A stretch of 64,000 bases of DNA, taken from assembly GCF_002355215.1 (NCBI RefSeq), contig NZ_AP014612.1:1178001-1242000 (forward strand), read 5' to 3'. The position numbers and the translations under genes were made by a program. Positions 39,520 to 48,732 of the stretch are shown here, piece after piece (within the stretch, counting starts at the first letter, position 1; each line of letters opens with the position of its first letter). A model generated the notes under the pieces. That model had not been told where the DNA came from. It saw nothing but the letters and a program-made list of their open reading frames with translations, and did no database searches. The stretch comes from Streptococcus troglodytae. Lineage in GTDB: Bacteria; Bacillota; Bacilli; Lactobacillales; Streptococcaceae.

Positions 39520-40158
39520 TTATTTAATCACGAGAATCTCATTCGTATCAACACGACCTGATGTATGGCTGTTAATCTTATCATTCGAACGGTAGCCAAG
39601 TGCAATACCTTCTACTATGATTTCATCATCAGAAATAGGCAAATAATCCCGGATTTCCTGAGGAAAGCGTACATTTTCATAAGCCACCATACTATCAATA
39701 CCACGGCTTGCAGCCGAAAGCATCAGGGTATTAGCAAAGGCTCCAGCATCATAAACAGACCAAACAGGAGCAGATTTAGGAAGGGTGATATAGGCCATAC
39801 TTGGCGCATTCCAAAGGGCTTGGTTCGCTTCGGTAAAGCCGGCCATAGTGTCGTCTTCTCCAATTGCCTCTAACCAAGCATTCATATGCTCTAGTGAACG
39901 TTCACCCCAGTCCTTGCGAGATTTGGTAGGTAGGTCTGAATAACCTTTTTCACCTGCTTGTGCAGACGCTAAATGAGCTTTCTGGATAGCTTTCATAGTA
40001 TCATCCGTAGCAATATAGACCTTCCAAGGCTGCGTATTGGCCCAAGAAGGAGCCTGTTTGGCATCAGATATAATAGCGGTCAAGTCTTCAACCGAAACAG
40101 CTTGATCTTTAAAATCACGGATAGATACGCGATTGCTTAGTACTTGTGAAAATTCCAT
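39520..40158 (-). CDS. Nitroreductase-family FMN oxidoreductase
   Basis: 212 residues. FMN-binding motifs RVSIRDFKDQAVS and APSWANTQPWKVYI at the N-terminus and the C-terminal EIIVEGIALGYRSND. Reduces quinones, nitro compounds or flavins with NAD(P)H. ATG 40158 has AAAGAGGTATAAC ahead (weak GAGG); a longer in-frame start has no site. First gene of the nitroreductase-tetR operon. Confidence 0.9.
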   Translation of the reverse strand: MEFSQVLSNRVSIRDFKDQAVSVEDLTAIISDAKQAPSWANTQPWKVYIATDDTMKAIQKAHLASAQAGEKGYSDLPTKSRKDWGERSLEHMNAWLEAIGEDDTMAGFTEANQALWNAPSMAYITLPKSAPVWSVYDAGAFANTLMLSAASRGIDSMVAYENVRFPQEIRDYLPISDDEIIVEGIALGYRSNDKINSHTSGRVDTNEILVIK

Positions 40159-40492
40159 TTTGTTATACCTCTTTCGTTTTGATAAGTATATTCTACCTAT
40201 TGATAGGTAAAACATCAAGAAAAAAGATTTTAATTTTTTGCCTTTAGCATCCTATTCTTTTAAATTAACCTCTTATAGAGAAAAGTGGCTCGCTTTTATT
40301 ACCGTGTTGTATGAATTTCACCAAGCAAACTTTTGTTCCTGTTACTTCACTATTATATTTCTGGCATCACTTTTAATAATAGTTATTTGAACTTCATCAA
40401 GGCGAAAGCATCTCTTTCTTCCAGTTTCTTCCTATGTGGCATTGGTTAGTTTTTGATGCTGTTTAAGTATAATGATAATAGATGGCAAAATG

Positions 40493-40540
40493 AAAAAATA
40501 CCAGAGCTCTGTCAATTGAGTAACTCTCGGTATTTTCTAT
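40493..40540. terminator. Hairpin in the 40.2-40.6 kb gap
   Basis: AAAATACC-x-GAG pairs with CTC-x-GGTATTTT over a long loop. The surrounding 40240-40640 stretch shows no gene. Confidence 0.45.
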
Positions 40541-40639
40541 AATGTTATGGTCGTTTGGTTTATCTCTTATTACTTTGTTAGCTCGTCTTGCCATACGCCA
40601 GAATAGCCTGCGCTCGCTGTCCCGTACTAAAAGACTATA

Positions 40640-41166
40640 CTATCCTTCTCCCTCCTTATCCAACAAGCGTCTGGCGTAGCCCAACTAACCTAAGTGCATG
40701 ACTGCATCGACCACAGTTGAAGCAATCCGGATACCACAAGTGACAGCAGGTACATAGGAAGTGTCGATGATGTCCGCCAAGTCTGCTTCATCCAAGGCTG
40801 CCAGATAGACATCAAAGATCTGCACCGCAGCATTCAGATAATCCAGCAGGACCTAAGCGTCTGCCACCTGAATTTCCTTTGCCTTTTCGAGGCTGAGCAT
40901 CCAAATATCTGTTCCCTCTGGTTCCTCAAAGTCAAAGCGGTCCCGCCAGCCTTGAGCAGTCCAGACTGATTCCTAGCTAGCTGGAAAATCTGGTCATTGA
41001 TGACCAGAACGGTATGTCAAGTCAACCAGAACAAAGATTTGAGACCAAGAGCCAGCTTTTCAACAGGAAAAGCATTCACTTCTGCTGCAGTTACATCATC
41101 TAAAGCATGGGCGAAGCGGTCTCTAGCGTTATGCGGGGTTTCAATGAGAATGTCTTTATCGGTCAT
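40640..41166 (-). pseudogene. DinB-like (DUF664-type) protein, multiply broken
   Basis: From ATG 41166 the minus strand reads HNARDRFAHALDDVTAAEVN and KLALGLKSLFWLT, then TGA where tryptophan is expected (LFWLT-W-HT). It goes on as HTVLVINDQIFQLAR, shifts frame, and continues as WTAQGWRDRFDFEEPEGTD, TAG, VLLDYLNAAVQIFDVYLAAL and TCGIRIASTVVDAVMHLG to a stop at 40640. Two nonsense codons and a frameshift; this one is true decay. It overlaps the end of the quinone-reductase gene by 11 bases, so it was the second gene of a MerR-controlled operon. Confidence 0.75.
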
Positions 41167-41695
41167 GATTTGCTCCTTTATTTTGTAAATAGTCTTTATA
41201 AATGTGAGCTTGTTCACCCACTTCTTCCTCTGTCATGGTAAAGGCTCCTCCTGTGACAAAGGTATCCGTGTAGATCAGGTTGGTATATTTGGCTGTCATT
41301 TTAAGAGGTAAGAGAAGGTCTTCCACTGAGTGTTCTTGACATTGTCCTGACTGGTAATCCGTCTCTGGGCTACCGACTGAAACCGCAAAGCTGATGGTTT
41401 TACCAACTAAAGCTTTCCCTTTGCTTCCATAGGCCCAGCCGTGGGTTAAGACCTGATCCTGCCACTCCTTAAGAAGGGCTGGCGTGCTATACCAGTACAT
41501 AGGAAATTGCAAAACGATGTGGTCTGCATCAAGCAAAGCTGCCTGCTCAACCAAGACATCAATGTTTCCATGGGGATAGAGGGCATAGAGGTCACGAACA
41601 GTAACCTCTTCAACTTGTGACGCAGCATGAGCCAAAGCGCGATTGACCTTGGATTGAGCGAGGTTGGGATGGGCGAGTATGATGAGTGTTTTCAT
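41156..41695 (-). CDS. NAD(P)H dehydrogenase (quinone), flavodoxin-like fold
   Basis: 179 residues of the MdaB/KefF group. KTLIILAHPNLAQSKVNRAL binds the FMN phosphate; DHIVLQFPMYWYSTPALLKE and VLTHGWAYGSKGKALVGKT are the family core. Two-electron quinone reductase that avoids radical formation. It lies directly behind a MerR-type promoter (41727-41757) and ahead of the broken DinB-like gene. Confidence 0.92.
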   Translation of the reverse strand: MKTLIILAHPNLAQSKVNRALAHAASQVEEVTVRDLYALYPHGNIDVLVEQAALLDADHIVLQFPMYWYSTPALLKEWQDQVLTHGWAYGSKGKALVGKTISFAVSVGSPETDYQSGQCQEHSVEDLLLPLKMTAKYTNLIYTDTFVTGGAFTMTEEEVGEQAHIYKDYLQNKGANHDR

Positions 41696-41726
41696 TTTCG
41701 TTTCTTTCCTTTTTTAAGATATCCCT

Positions 41727-41757
41727 AGCTTAAACTATAACGTTAGGTTACAGTCAA
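41727..41757 (-). promoter_or_regulatory. MerR-type promoter/operator, copy 1
   Basis: Minus-strand TTGACT (41757-41752), 19-base spacer, TAAGCT (41732-41727). The spacer holds a dyad, CTATAAC-N5-GTTACAG on the plus strand (41735-41753). It is identical over 26 bases to the site at 45.2 kb. The 19-bp spacer is the hallmark of MerR-activated promoters. It drives the quinone reductase. Confidence 0.8.
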
Positions 41758-41840
41758 GGCTAAAATGAATTTTTTTAAATTTGGACTAAAAGTTATGCCT
41801 CTTGTCCATTAAATATGGGACTTCGGCCGGTGATTATGTG

Positions 41841-41978
41841 CTAGTCATTGGACAAAACTAGAAAAAAGCTCTTTTTACTGACGATCAGATCCACTGCTTC
41901 TACTAACCCTCTTCCTCTTGCCTCATCTGTAGCAGTGTAACCGTCATTCTTGGTTAGCACAAGTAATGCTTTTGTCAT
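41841..41978 (-). pseudogene. Short truncated protein fragment
   Basis: From ATG 41978 the minus strand encodes about 45 residues, MTKALLVLTKNDGYTATDEA then RGRGLVEAVDLIVSKK, and stops. The opening strand and loop look like the start of a flavodoxin- or glutamine-amidotransferase-like Rossmann protein, but it is too short to assign. Confidence 0.4.
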
Positions 41979-42097
41979 CAGTTTCTTCTTTTGTGATTGT
42001 TAAAAAACTGGAGCAGTTTACTTCAGCCCACTTGTATGATTCATAAAAGCACATTGACTTAACTATTGCAATAACTTCCTTTGACGGAAATAGACTG

Positions 42098-42870
42098 TTA
42101 AAAGAAAATCTCTCCTTGTGAAAAGAGTACAGCTTGACCAGCCAGTTTGGTCTGTTCTCCCTGATACTGACAATGTAATATGCCTGTGCGTTCAGAGGCC
42201 TGAAATGCCAGAATATCTTTTTTCCCTAATTGCTTAGCCCAATATGGAACAATGTGACAGTGACCTGAGCCGCAGACAGGATCTTCCTTAATGAGAAGTT
42301 TAGGCGCAAAGCTACGTGAAAGACAATCATAAGCCTCCCCTTGACTAGTCATATGTTGCAATAGTCCCGGAAGCTGTGCCAATTGCTCCTGCTTAGGTTG
42401 GTAGTTTCTCACAGTGTCTTCATGGTCAAAGATGCAGACCAGATCACGCCCAAGGTAGGCTGCGCTAGGTTGGGTCCCAAATGCCTCTGTCATGGCCTTA
42501 GTAACAGGAGTTTTCAATAATTTGTAACTTGGGAAGGTCAGTTCATAGAGGTCTCCTTTTTTTAGGACCTTTAGAGGGCCTGATAAGGTATCAAAGGTGA
42601 CTTCCTGTGCTTGGGGATCAATCAAATGTAAAAGAACAAAGGCACTAGCTAGGGTTGCGTGACCACAGAGATCAATCTCTCCTCCTGGTGTGAACCAACG
42701 TAGACTGTATCCCGTTGCTTTTGTTCAATAAAGGCTGTTTCAGATAAGTTGTTTTCTCTGGCAATAGCAAGTATCTGCTCTTCCGTTAATGACCGGTCCA
42801 CCAGACAAACAGCTGCTGGATTGCCTTTAAAGACCTCATTTGTAAAAGCATCAACGATATATTGTTTCAT
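42098..42870 (-). pseudogene. PhzF-family isomerase/epimerase, frameshifted
   Basis: From ATG 42870 it reads KQYIVDAFTNEVFKGNPAAV and IARENNLSETAFIEQK, with the catalytic glutamate in SETAF. The frame is lost at the T4 run 42719-42722; one more base gives ATGYSLRWFTPGGEIDLCGH and ATLASAFVL, then the second half to PVCGSGHCHIVPYW, 257 residues in all. PhzF proteins isomerise small aromatic or amino-acid substrates; the substrate here is unknown. Slightly apart from rarA (about 110 bases). Confidence 0.82.
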
Positions 42871-42982
42871 CACTTCTCCTTAAATAAAATGATCAATGCT
42901 AGAGCGTCCCAATTGGTTAGGAAGTTAATAGGGGAGCAAACGAGCTAACCTTGTGACATGAACTTCTTGCTCTTTGAGTTTC

Positions 42983-44335
42983 TTAGTTTTCGCTTGGTTT
43001 TGGCTCTTGAGTACTGCCATCATGTTTTCGGTGCCAGTCTCTGATATAGTTGAGGCGTTCCTTGAAGCGTCGCTCATTGCCTTCTTCCGTTGGGTGATAA
43101 TAGGTATGACCCACTAGATTATCTGGTATGGTCTGCATGGTGGTTAGTTTATCTTCATAGAAATGTGCCAACTGGTAACCCTTACCATAACCGACTTCCT
43201 TCATGAATTTAGTTGTTGCATTACGTAAATGTAAGGGCACCGGTTCATTCTGCGTATCCTTAACATCCTTGGCTGCCCGTAAGCGTGCCTTGTAGACGGC
43301 ATTGGACTTAGGTGCTAAAGACAGATAAATCACCGCTTCTGTCAAATGCACATCACACTCTGGCAAGCCTAGCATTTGACAAGCCTGAAAAGTCTCAACT
43401 GTAAGGGATAAAGCTCGAGTGTCAGCTAGTCCTATGTCTTCTGAGGCAAAACGAATAAGGCGACGGGCGATATAGAGCGGATCTTCGCCACCATCTAGCA
43501 TTCGAGTCATCCAGTAGATGGCTGCATCCGGATCGCTGTTGCGCATAGACTTGTGAAGAGCGGAGATGATATTGTAATGCTCCTCACCTGTCTTATCGTA
43601 AAAGAGCATTTTCTTGTCCAGAAGCTCTTCCATAATGGCCTCTGACACCTCCACCCTACCATCTTGTTCTTTACTGTTGAGCACAGCCATTTCCAGGGTA
43701 TTTAGAGCGATCCTGGCATCACCGTCAGCATAGAGAGCAATCTTGGTCAAATTGTCGTGACTAATAGCAATCGTTTGATTAGGGAAGGCACGTTCGTCCT
43801 TGAGTATTCGTGTCATGAGAGCTACCATTTCTTCAACCGAAAGCTTGTTAAGGACAAAGACCTTGCTTCTGGATAAGAGGGCACTATTGACTTCAAAGGA
43901 GGGATTTTCAGTCGTTGCGCCAATCAGGACAATACTTCCTTTCTCCACAAAGGGAAGGAAGGCATCCTGTTGAGCCTTGTTAAAGCGATGAATTTCATCA
44001 ATGAAAACCAAGGTTCGCTCTCCATACTGACGATTGGCTTCGGCTTCCTGCATGATGGCACGTATTTCCTTAATACCAGAGGTTACAGCTGAAAAGGTGA
44101 TAAATTGAGCCTGGGTTTGCTTGGCAATGATATTGGCCAGTGTTGTTTTACCGACCCCAGGAGGACCCCAAAAAATCATGGAAGACATCTGTCCTTGTTC
44201 AATCATCTTCCGCAGGACTTTTCCCTGACCAATCAAATGAGTCTGGCCGAAAAATTCATCTAAGTTCCTTGGTCGAACCCGAGCCGCCAAAGGACGGTTA
44301 TAATCTGAAATGTCATCAAAGAGAGACGTCATCAT
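42983..44335 (-). CDS. rarA: Replication-associated recombination protein RarA (MgsA)
   Basis: 450-residue AAA+ ATPase acting at stalled forks. Walker A FWGPPGVGKTTLANI, Walker B TLVFIDEIHRFNKAQQD, sensor 1 LIGATTENPSFEV, and the C-terminal tetramerisation part DPDAAIYWMTRMLDGGEDPL then YIARRLIRFASEDIG. N-terminal RPRNLDEFFGQTHLIG is typical. Its ATG 44335 lies inside the end of the MerR gene (20-base overlap), so it is co-translated with that regulator. Confidence 0.95.
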   Translation of the reverse strand: MMTSLFDDISDYNRPLAARVRPRNLDEFFGQTHLIGQGKVLRKMIEQGQMSSMIFWGPPGVGKTTLANIIAKQTQAQFITFSAVTSGIKEIRAIMQEAEANRQYGERTLVFIDEIHRFNKAQQDAFLPFVEKGSIVLIGATTENPSFEVNSALLSRSKVFVLNKLSVEEMVALMTRILKDERAFPNQTIAISHDNLTKIALYADGDARIALNTLEMAVLNSKEQDGRVEVSEAIMEELLDKKMLFYDKTGEEHYNIISALHKSMRNSDPDAAIYWMTRMLDGGEDPLYIARRLIRFASEDIGLADTRALSLTVETFQACQMLGLPECDVHLTEAVIYLSLAPKSNAVYKARLRAAKDVKDTQNEPVPLHLRNATTKFMKEVGYGKGYQLAHFYEDKLTTMQTIPDNLVGHTYYHPTEEGNERRFKERLNYIRDWHRKHDGSTQEPKPSEN

Positions 44336-45146
44336 ATTCTCCTTCTATTATTTGATATTGCAATATACCATATTGGGAAGAAGCATTCTTAATCAAGTCT
44401 TCATCAGCATTGAGCTGCCAAAGAAAGTCGCAAATCCTTAGCTTCTGCTCTTTGACTAGTTCTTGCATGAGCTTAAGACCTTTAAGGATGCCTTCAAGGG
44501 TATTGTCAACTTTTACAGTGACATAGTTGCCCGCTGGTTTCTCCAATTTGGTGAGGACTTGACTGCCTAGACAATTTTTAGCCTTGATAAAGCGAAAGGC
44601 TGCGCTCATATAATGAGAAGCGTTATCCAAAGCTAGCTCTGTCAAAAACCCTGTTTGACTGGTTACTTGACGCTGGAGTTGACCCAACTCTGCCGTAAAA
44701 TTAGCATAGAGTTTTGCGATATCCTCAGGCTGGCAATCCACGGATCGCTCCGAACACCAAAATTCCTGACCAAGCTCCCTGCGCAAGCAAGGCTGATAGA
44801 GGGCTAAATCCTGAAAAGAGGGTTGGTAGGATCGCCTGACTTCCAAGAGTTGATCAATGGTCTTCAAATGCTGGATATCTTCACGGATTTTGACTTGGTA
44901 TTCTTGCAAGGTTTGGTCCAGTTTTTCAGAGTCAGATTCATAAAGAACCTGCTGGATTTCCTCCAGTGATAGCCCCAACTGCCGCAAACCAGAGATAAAT
45001 TCAAATTGGTAAAGCTGGTCTGGCTTGTAGTAGCGGTAGCCATTTTCAGTAGTCTCGAGTGGCGAAAAAATTCCCTTTTCATCATAGAAAATCAAGGTAC
45101 GGCGCGTGGTTTTAGCCAGCTTGGCAAATTCTGAAATCTTGAGCAT
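44316..45146 (-). CDS. MerR-family regulator with C-terminal effector domain
   Basis: 276 residues. N-terminal winged helix ISEFAKLAKTTRRTLIFYDE and the wing NGYRYYKPDQLYQFEFISGL, then a dimerisation coiled coil (about 85-125) and a GyrI/BmrR-like ligand domain (about 130-276). This points to sensing an organic compound rather than a metal. It starts 30 bases after its own MerR-type promoter and ends inside rarA. A paralogue is at 61564. Confidence 0.9.
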   Translation of the reverse strand: MLKISEFAKLAKTTRRTLIFYDEKGIFSPLETTENGYRYYKPDQLYQFEFISGLRQLGLSLEEIQQVLYESDSEKLDQTLQEYQVKIREDIQHLKTIDQLLEVRRSYQPSFQDLALYQPCLRRELGQEFWCSERSVDCQPEDIAKLYANFTAELGQLQRQVTSQTGFLTELALDNASHYMSAAFRFIKAKNCLGSQVLTKLEKPAGNYVTVKVDNTLEGILKGLKLMQELVKEQKLRICDFLWQLNADEDLIKNASSQYGILQYQIIEGEYDDVSL

Positions 45147-45177
45147 CAGACACTCCTTATATTCTGTCTTTCTACCT

Positions 45178-45208
45178 ATTATAAACTATAACGTTAGGTT
45201 ACAGTCAA
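45178..45208 (-). promoter_or_regulatory. MerR-type promoter/operator, copy 2
   Basis: Minus-strand TTGACT (45208-45203), 19-base spacer, perfect TATAAT (45183-45178). The same dyad CTATAAC-N5-GTTACAG lies in the spacer (45186-45204). It drives the MerR-rarA operon, so the regulator most likely acts on itself here. Confidence 0.88.
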
Positions 45209-45268
45209 AGAAAAAATAACTTCCCCCAAAATAGAGTATTATATTATCAAAACATGAGAGGAGTCTTT

Positions 45269-45664
45269 ATGATACGTCCATTTGAAAGCAAAGATTTAGA
45301 AGGAATCTTAGACATCTGGCTGGAAGCCAATCTGCAAGCCCATGATGTTATTGCATCCAATTATTGGCTAAGAAAATTTAAATTTAGTGCGGACGTTCTG
45401 CCACAAACTGAGCTGTCTGTCTGCGAGGACGGGACTACTTCTATCGCTAGTTTTATCGGCCTTGATGGGCAGTATATTTAAGGTCTATTTGTTAAACCTA
45501 ACAGGCAAGGTCAGAGACTAATGTCTCATGCTAAGAGCCTAAAAGAGCAGCTAGTCCTTGTTGTCTATGCTAAAAATCAAAAAGCTCTCAATTTCTACCT
45601 TAAGCAAGACTTTAGGAAAGAAGACCGAAACACCTTTGTCCCAGTCTTCTTTGTACAACCATGA
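45269..45664 (+). pseudogene. GNAT acetyltransferase (YjaB-like), ochre stop
   Basis: From ATG 45269 (AGGAG upstream) it reads IRPFESKDLEGILDIWLEAN and SVCEDGTTSIASFIGLDGQY, then TAA at 45479-45481. The same frame goes on with GLFVKPNRQGQRLMSHAKSL, the acetyl-CoA motif, and VVYAKNQKALNFYLKQDFRK to a stop at 45662. A single substitution (GAA to TAA is the simplest) explains the break; length would be 131 residues. Confidence 0.8.
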
Positions 45665-45670
45665 GATCTT

Positions 45671-46327
45671 TTAAGAATATGCTAAGCCACCTTTAGTCAC
45701 TGCGATATCATTTTCTAGATCCAGCAAACGCTTATTCAGCAACAAATCATTTGTCTCAGCAATATAGGTTTGAAAGTGTGCTGTTTCACGATGGAGGGCA
45801 TAGGCTGCAGCACTCTCATAAACTTCGTAGAAATAGTAAGTATTTGGATTCTTGCTGTCTTTAAGGGCATACATAGCCAAAATACCTGCTTCTTCTGCCA
45901 TTGAGACCCGCATGTTGGTTAAGACGCTCTTTTCAAAAGCTGTTTGAGCGTCCTCTTTGACTTCTATCTGAGCAAATTTTAAGAAATAATATTGGGAACC
46001 GATCCATTGTCCAGATGGCAGTTTTTCCTTTAGAAACATAGCATGCGTTTCATAAGCATCTCGTTTGGTCAGCTGAGCTCCAACTTGACGGATATAGGCC
46101 TGATATTGAGAAGAATTCCGATGGATTTGATAAGCTTCCTCGTCTGCATAAACTTCAAAGACGATAAATTCTGTGGGATTGTCTTTGAGACTGCTGGCAT
46201 ACATAGCTAAAGTACCCGCCTCTTTTTGGTAAGAAGTGGTTAAATTATGCACACCTGCTTGGTGGAAGGTTGCAAGATTTGCCTGATCTACTCCTAAATG
46301 AAATAAATGAACAACTGGTTTTTTCAT
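45671..46327 (-). CDS. Tandem ABM-domain protein (antibiotic biosynthesis monooxygenase-like)
   Basis: 218 residues holding two ABM ferredoxin-like domains (about 1-105 and 110-205), each with the pattern MYASSLKDNPTEFIVFEVYA or MYALKDSKNPNTYYFYEVYE followed by AYxIHR and xFQxYI. Single ABM proteins dimerise to the same shape, so this is a fused dimer. Such domains act as cofactor-free oxygenases on quinols or as YgiN-like quinol monooxygenases. Its ATG overlaps the stop of the amidohydrolase gene (TAATG). Confidence 0.85.
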   Translation of the reverse strand: MKKPVVHLFHLGVDQANLATFHQAGVHNLTTSYQKEAGTLAMYASSLKDNPTEFIVFEVYADEEAYQIHRNSSQYQAYIRQVGAQLTKRDAYETHAMFLKEKLPSGQWIGSQYYFLKFAQIEVKEDAQTAFEKSVLTNMRVSMAEEAGILAMYALKDSKNPNTYYFYEVYESAAAYALHRETAHFQTYIAETNDLLLNKRLLDLENDIAVTKGGLAYS

Positions 46328-47247
46328 TATCTCATCCTCTTTCCAATCATTTTTTCAATATTATCAGAGAAAATCGCCTGCTTGTCGCTCTCAGAAAACG
46401 GCAGTTTCCAGATTGCTTCTGCAATCACCTGAGCCGCTCCTGAAGGAGCAATACCAAGCGGCGCATCTGTCCCAAAAAGAACATGGTCAATACCAAAGTA
46501 GTTTACAGTTAGCTCAAGTGCCTTAGAATTGCCCAAAATAGCTGTATCTACATAAAATTTATGAAAATCTGCCACCTGCTCCTCAGGAAGAATGTAGTGA
46601 ATCCGTTCACCAAAGAAGGGCACCATAGCTCCAGCATGGTGAACAATAATCTTGAGATCCGGAAATTCCTGATAGAGCCCTGCCTGCACAATCTGCAACA
46701 TAGCCTGAGTCAATTCGTATTCCCATGAGAAAATAATGTTGTTATCAGGCTTACGGCCATCAAAGATAGGATGAAGCCAAATTGGCAAATGCAGGCGGGC
46801 ACAGGTTTCAAAGACGGCATGAAAAGCTGGGTCAGCGATCGATTTGCCCAAGGCACGCGTGAAAAGCTGAACGCCAACAAGTTCATCACAAGCTTTCGTT
46901 TCCTCCAAAATCTGTACCGCCGCTTCTAAGTTATTCATTGGAATCATAGCCACACCAGCCGCAAACATATCACGATTGGCACGGATTGTTTGCACCAATT
47001 CTTTATTAGCCGCTTGACACAGCAGAGGTGCTCTTTCAGGAGCAAGATAATCTTCTGGATTCACATTAACATAAGAGATGATCTGTTTGGTCTTTCCATC
47101 CCAGGCAGCACGGCGTTTTGTTAAATCGGTCAAATGAGGATGCTGGATAAAAGGAAATAATTGGGGCAGCGTGGGCTCAATGTTCAGCATTTCTTTATAA
47201 AAATCTGGCAACAATACATGGGCAAAAACATCTATTTCTTGTGTCAT
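46327..47247 (-). CDS. Amidohydrolase_2 family (decarboxylase-like) metalloenzyme
   Basis: 306 residues. TIM-barrel of the ACMSD/gamma-resorcylate decarboxylase group: LPIWLHPIFDGRKPDNNII with a histidine, IIVHHAGAMVPFFGERI with a histidine, and HVLFGTDAPLG with the catalytic aspartate. The first metal motif, usually DxHxH or ExHxH, reads DVFAHVL, so one histidine is replaced by phenylalanine. ATG 47247 is preferred over an in-frame start at 47280 because it opens at the first strand. Coupled to the tandem ABM gene, which suggests joint action on an aromatic or hydroxy acid. Confidence 0.82.
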   Translation of the reverse strand: MTQEIDVFAHVLLPDFYKEMLNIEPTLPQLFPFIQHPHLTDLTKRRAAWDGKTKQIISYVNVNPEDYLAPERAPLLCQAANKELVQTIRANRDMFAAGVAMIPMNNLEAAVQILEETKACDELVGVQLFTRALGKSIADPAFHAVFETCARLHLPIWLHPIFDGRKPDNNIIFSWEYELTQAMLQIVQAGLYQEFPDLKIIVHHAGAMVPFFGERIHYILPEEQVADFHKFYVDTAILGNSKALELTVNYFGIDHVLFGTDAPLGIAPSGAAQVIAEAIWKLPFSESDKQAIFSDNIEKMIGKRMR

Positions 47248-47641
47248 ACTCAATCTTTCTAAAAATATTAATAGTATCATTATAACAATTTTGGCTTATA
47301 AGGTCAGCTCTATTAAGGAATAAACTGACAGCCTAACAAGCTTTCTATACTCAAAGAAAATCCACTGGTACTGAATGTCTTATGAGTCTGGGACAAAAGT
47401 ATTTCAATCTTTTTATTGTACCGTGGTTTCAATTTAAGGCACAGTGGTTATTGTCATTTGCGCGTCTTGCTTTTCAGCCTCAACCCCTTAACAGTCAGTG
47501 GATTGTTAGAGTCACTTACTTTGCAAGTGACAGCAGCTCTTATCATTACCTGTGCGAAGGCGAGACAACAAAATCGAAACCGCAATTCACTACGATTTAC
47601 CGATTTTTACCCAGTCTCTAAAAACTCTCCTAATTTGCCGC

Positions 47642-47682
47642 TCAAAGCAGTATCGGCTTTTTCCGGATCACGTCGCAGCTGG
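47642..47682. repeat. Partial copy of the 95-bp dispersed repeat
   Basis: About 40 bases match the second half of the repeat at 47713-47803 and 60225-60315. Minus strand reads KKADTALSGKLGEF in one phase. Confidence 0.55.
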
Positions 47683-47712
47683 CTTAAGAATAACCGCTAA
47701 TGGGAAGTGCCG

Positions 47713-47803
47713 GTTTTTCTACGCCAAGTCCTAGGGACCTTGGCTAAAGCCACTACTAGCTCGCCTGTCAAAGCATGATCGGCTTTTCCGGCTCACGTCG
47801 CGA
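47713..47803. repeat. 95-bp dispersed repeat, copy A
   Basis: From TTTTCTACGCCAAGTCC to about TCACGTCGCGAC. Near-identical to copy B at 60225-60315 and recognisable in reverse at 63889-63982. It lies in a gene-free stretch (47280-47870) that otherwise has only small GC-rich open frames without family resemblance. Confidence 0.75.
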
Positions 47804-47875
47804 CAAGCCGAAAAAACAACACTGGAATGCGATAAGGCAAAGTCAACGATGGTTGATTATGTTTGTCAAAAAGGA

Positions 47876-48673
47876 TTAATTATTCCAGCCAAATAGGCCG
47901 CGATCTTCATTGAGATTTCGAAGTGCTGTCATATCTACTGAACTCAGTTCAAAATCAAAGATATCAAAATTTTCAGCCATACGTTCTTTTCTGATCGATT
48001 TGGGAATAGCAACAACTCCTTCTTGAATAATAAAGCGCAGAATGGTTTGGGCAGCTGTCTTACCATATTTAGCGCCGATTTGACTAATGACAGGATGGTT
48101 GAAAATATCACGTGCCCCTTCGCCAAATGGTGCCCAAGACTCAAACTGAATCCTCTTTTCTTTAGTAAATGCTCTCATCTCTCTTTGCTGATGGAAAATA
48201 TGCATTTCATTTTGTAAAACAGCAGGCACTGTATCAAAGCGTTCAAGAATCCCTTGAATCTGACGCTGATTAAAGTTTGAGAGACCGATAGCATGGAGTT
48301 TGCCCTCTTTGTAAGCCTCTTCCAAGGCTTGATAAGTTCCTTGATAATCAGACATGACCCAGTGAACCAGCATGAGATCGATATAGTCAGTCTGTAGATT
48401 GCGCAGAGCCGTATCAATTTGGCGTTTAGTCTCACGATAACCCGAAGTTCCTACCTTAGTGGTAATGAAGAACTCTTTACGCGGCAGACCAGAAGCCTTA
48501 ACGGCACGTCCAACACCCGCTTCATTGCGGTAATACTGCGCTGTATCAATGTGACGGTAACCCGCAGCGATAGCCTCGCTTACCGCTTGTTCAGTAGCCG
48601 CTGGAGGAATCTGATAGACTCCAAATCCCAAAATAGGCATTTTAGCTCCTGTATTTAATGTAACGTAGTCCAT
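47876..48673 (-). CDS. Aldo-keto reductase
   Basis: 265 residues, AKR5-like. Signature GYRHIDTAQYYRNEAGVGRA with Asp and Tyr; Lys in FFITTKVG; His in DLMLVHWVMSDY; C-terminal VVAIPKSIRKERMAENFDIF. GAGACAAAC ahead of ATG 48673 is a modest site. Lies 60 bases downstream of a flavodoxin gene on the same strand, probably one operon under the divergent LysR at 49573. Confidence 0.92.
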   Translation of the reverse strand: MDYVTLNTGAKMPILGFGVYQIPPAATEQAVSEAIAAGYRHIDTAQYYRNEAGVGRAVKASGLPRKEFFITTKVGTSGYRETKRQIDTALRNLQTDYIDLMLVHWVMSDYQGTYQALEEAYKEGKLHAIGLSNFNQRQIQGILERFDTVPAVLQNEMHIFHQQREMRAFTKEKRIQFESWAPFGEGARDIFNHPVISQIGAKYGKTAAQTILRFIIQEGVVAIPKSIRKERMAENFDIFDFELSSVDMTALRNLNEDRGLFGWNN

Positions 48674-48732
48674 GTGTTTGTCTCCTTTTTACTTAACTTT
48701 TTTGTAAATGTTTTTTAGGTGAAGTTAGTTTT

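Noticed and set aside
41727..41757. TATAGT close to TTGACT as an ordinary promoter
   Set aside because: That spacing is only 12 bases; the 19-base MerR-type spacing gives a perfect TATAAT in the sister site at 45.2 kb.
47382..47734. Small rightward open frames of 60-94 codons in a gene-free stretch
   Set aside because: They overlap one another, have no family resemblance or convincing ribosome sites, and part of the region is the dispersed repeat.
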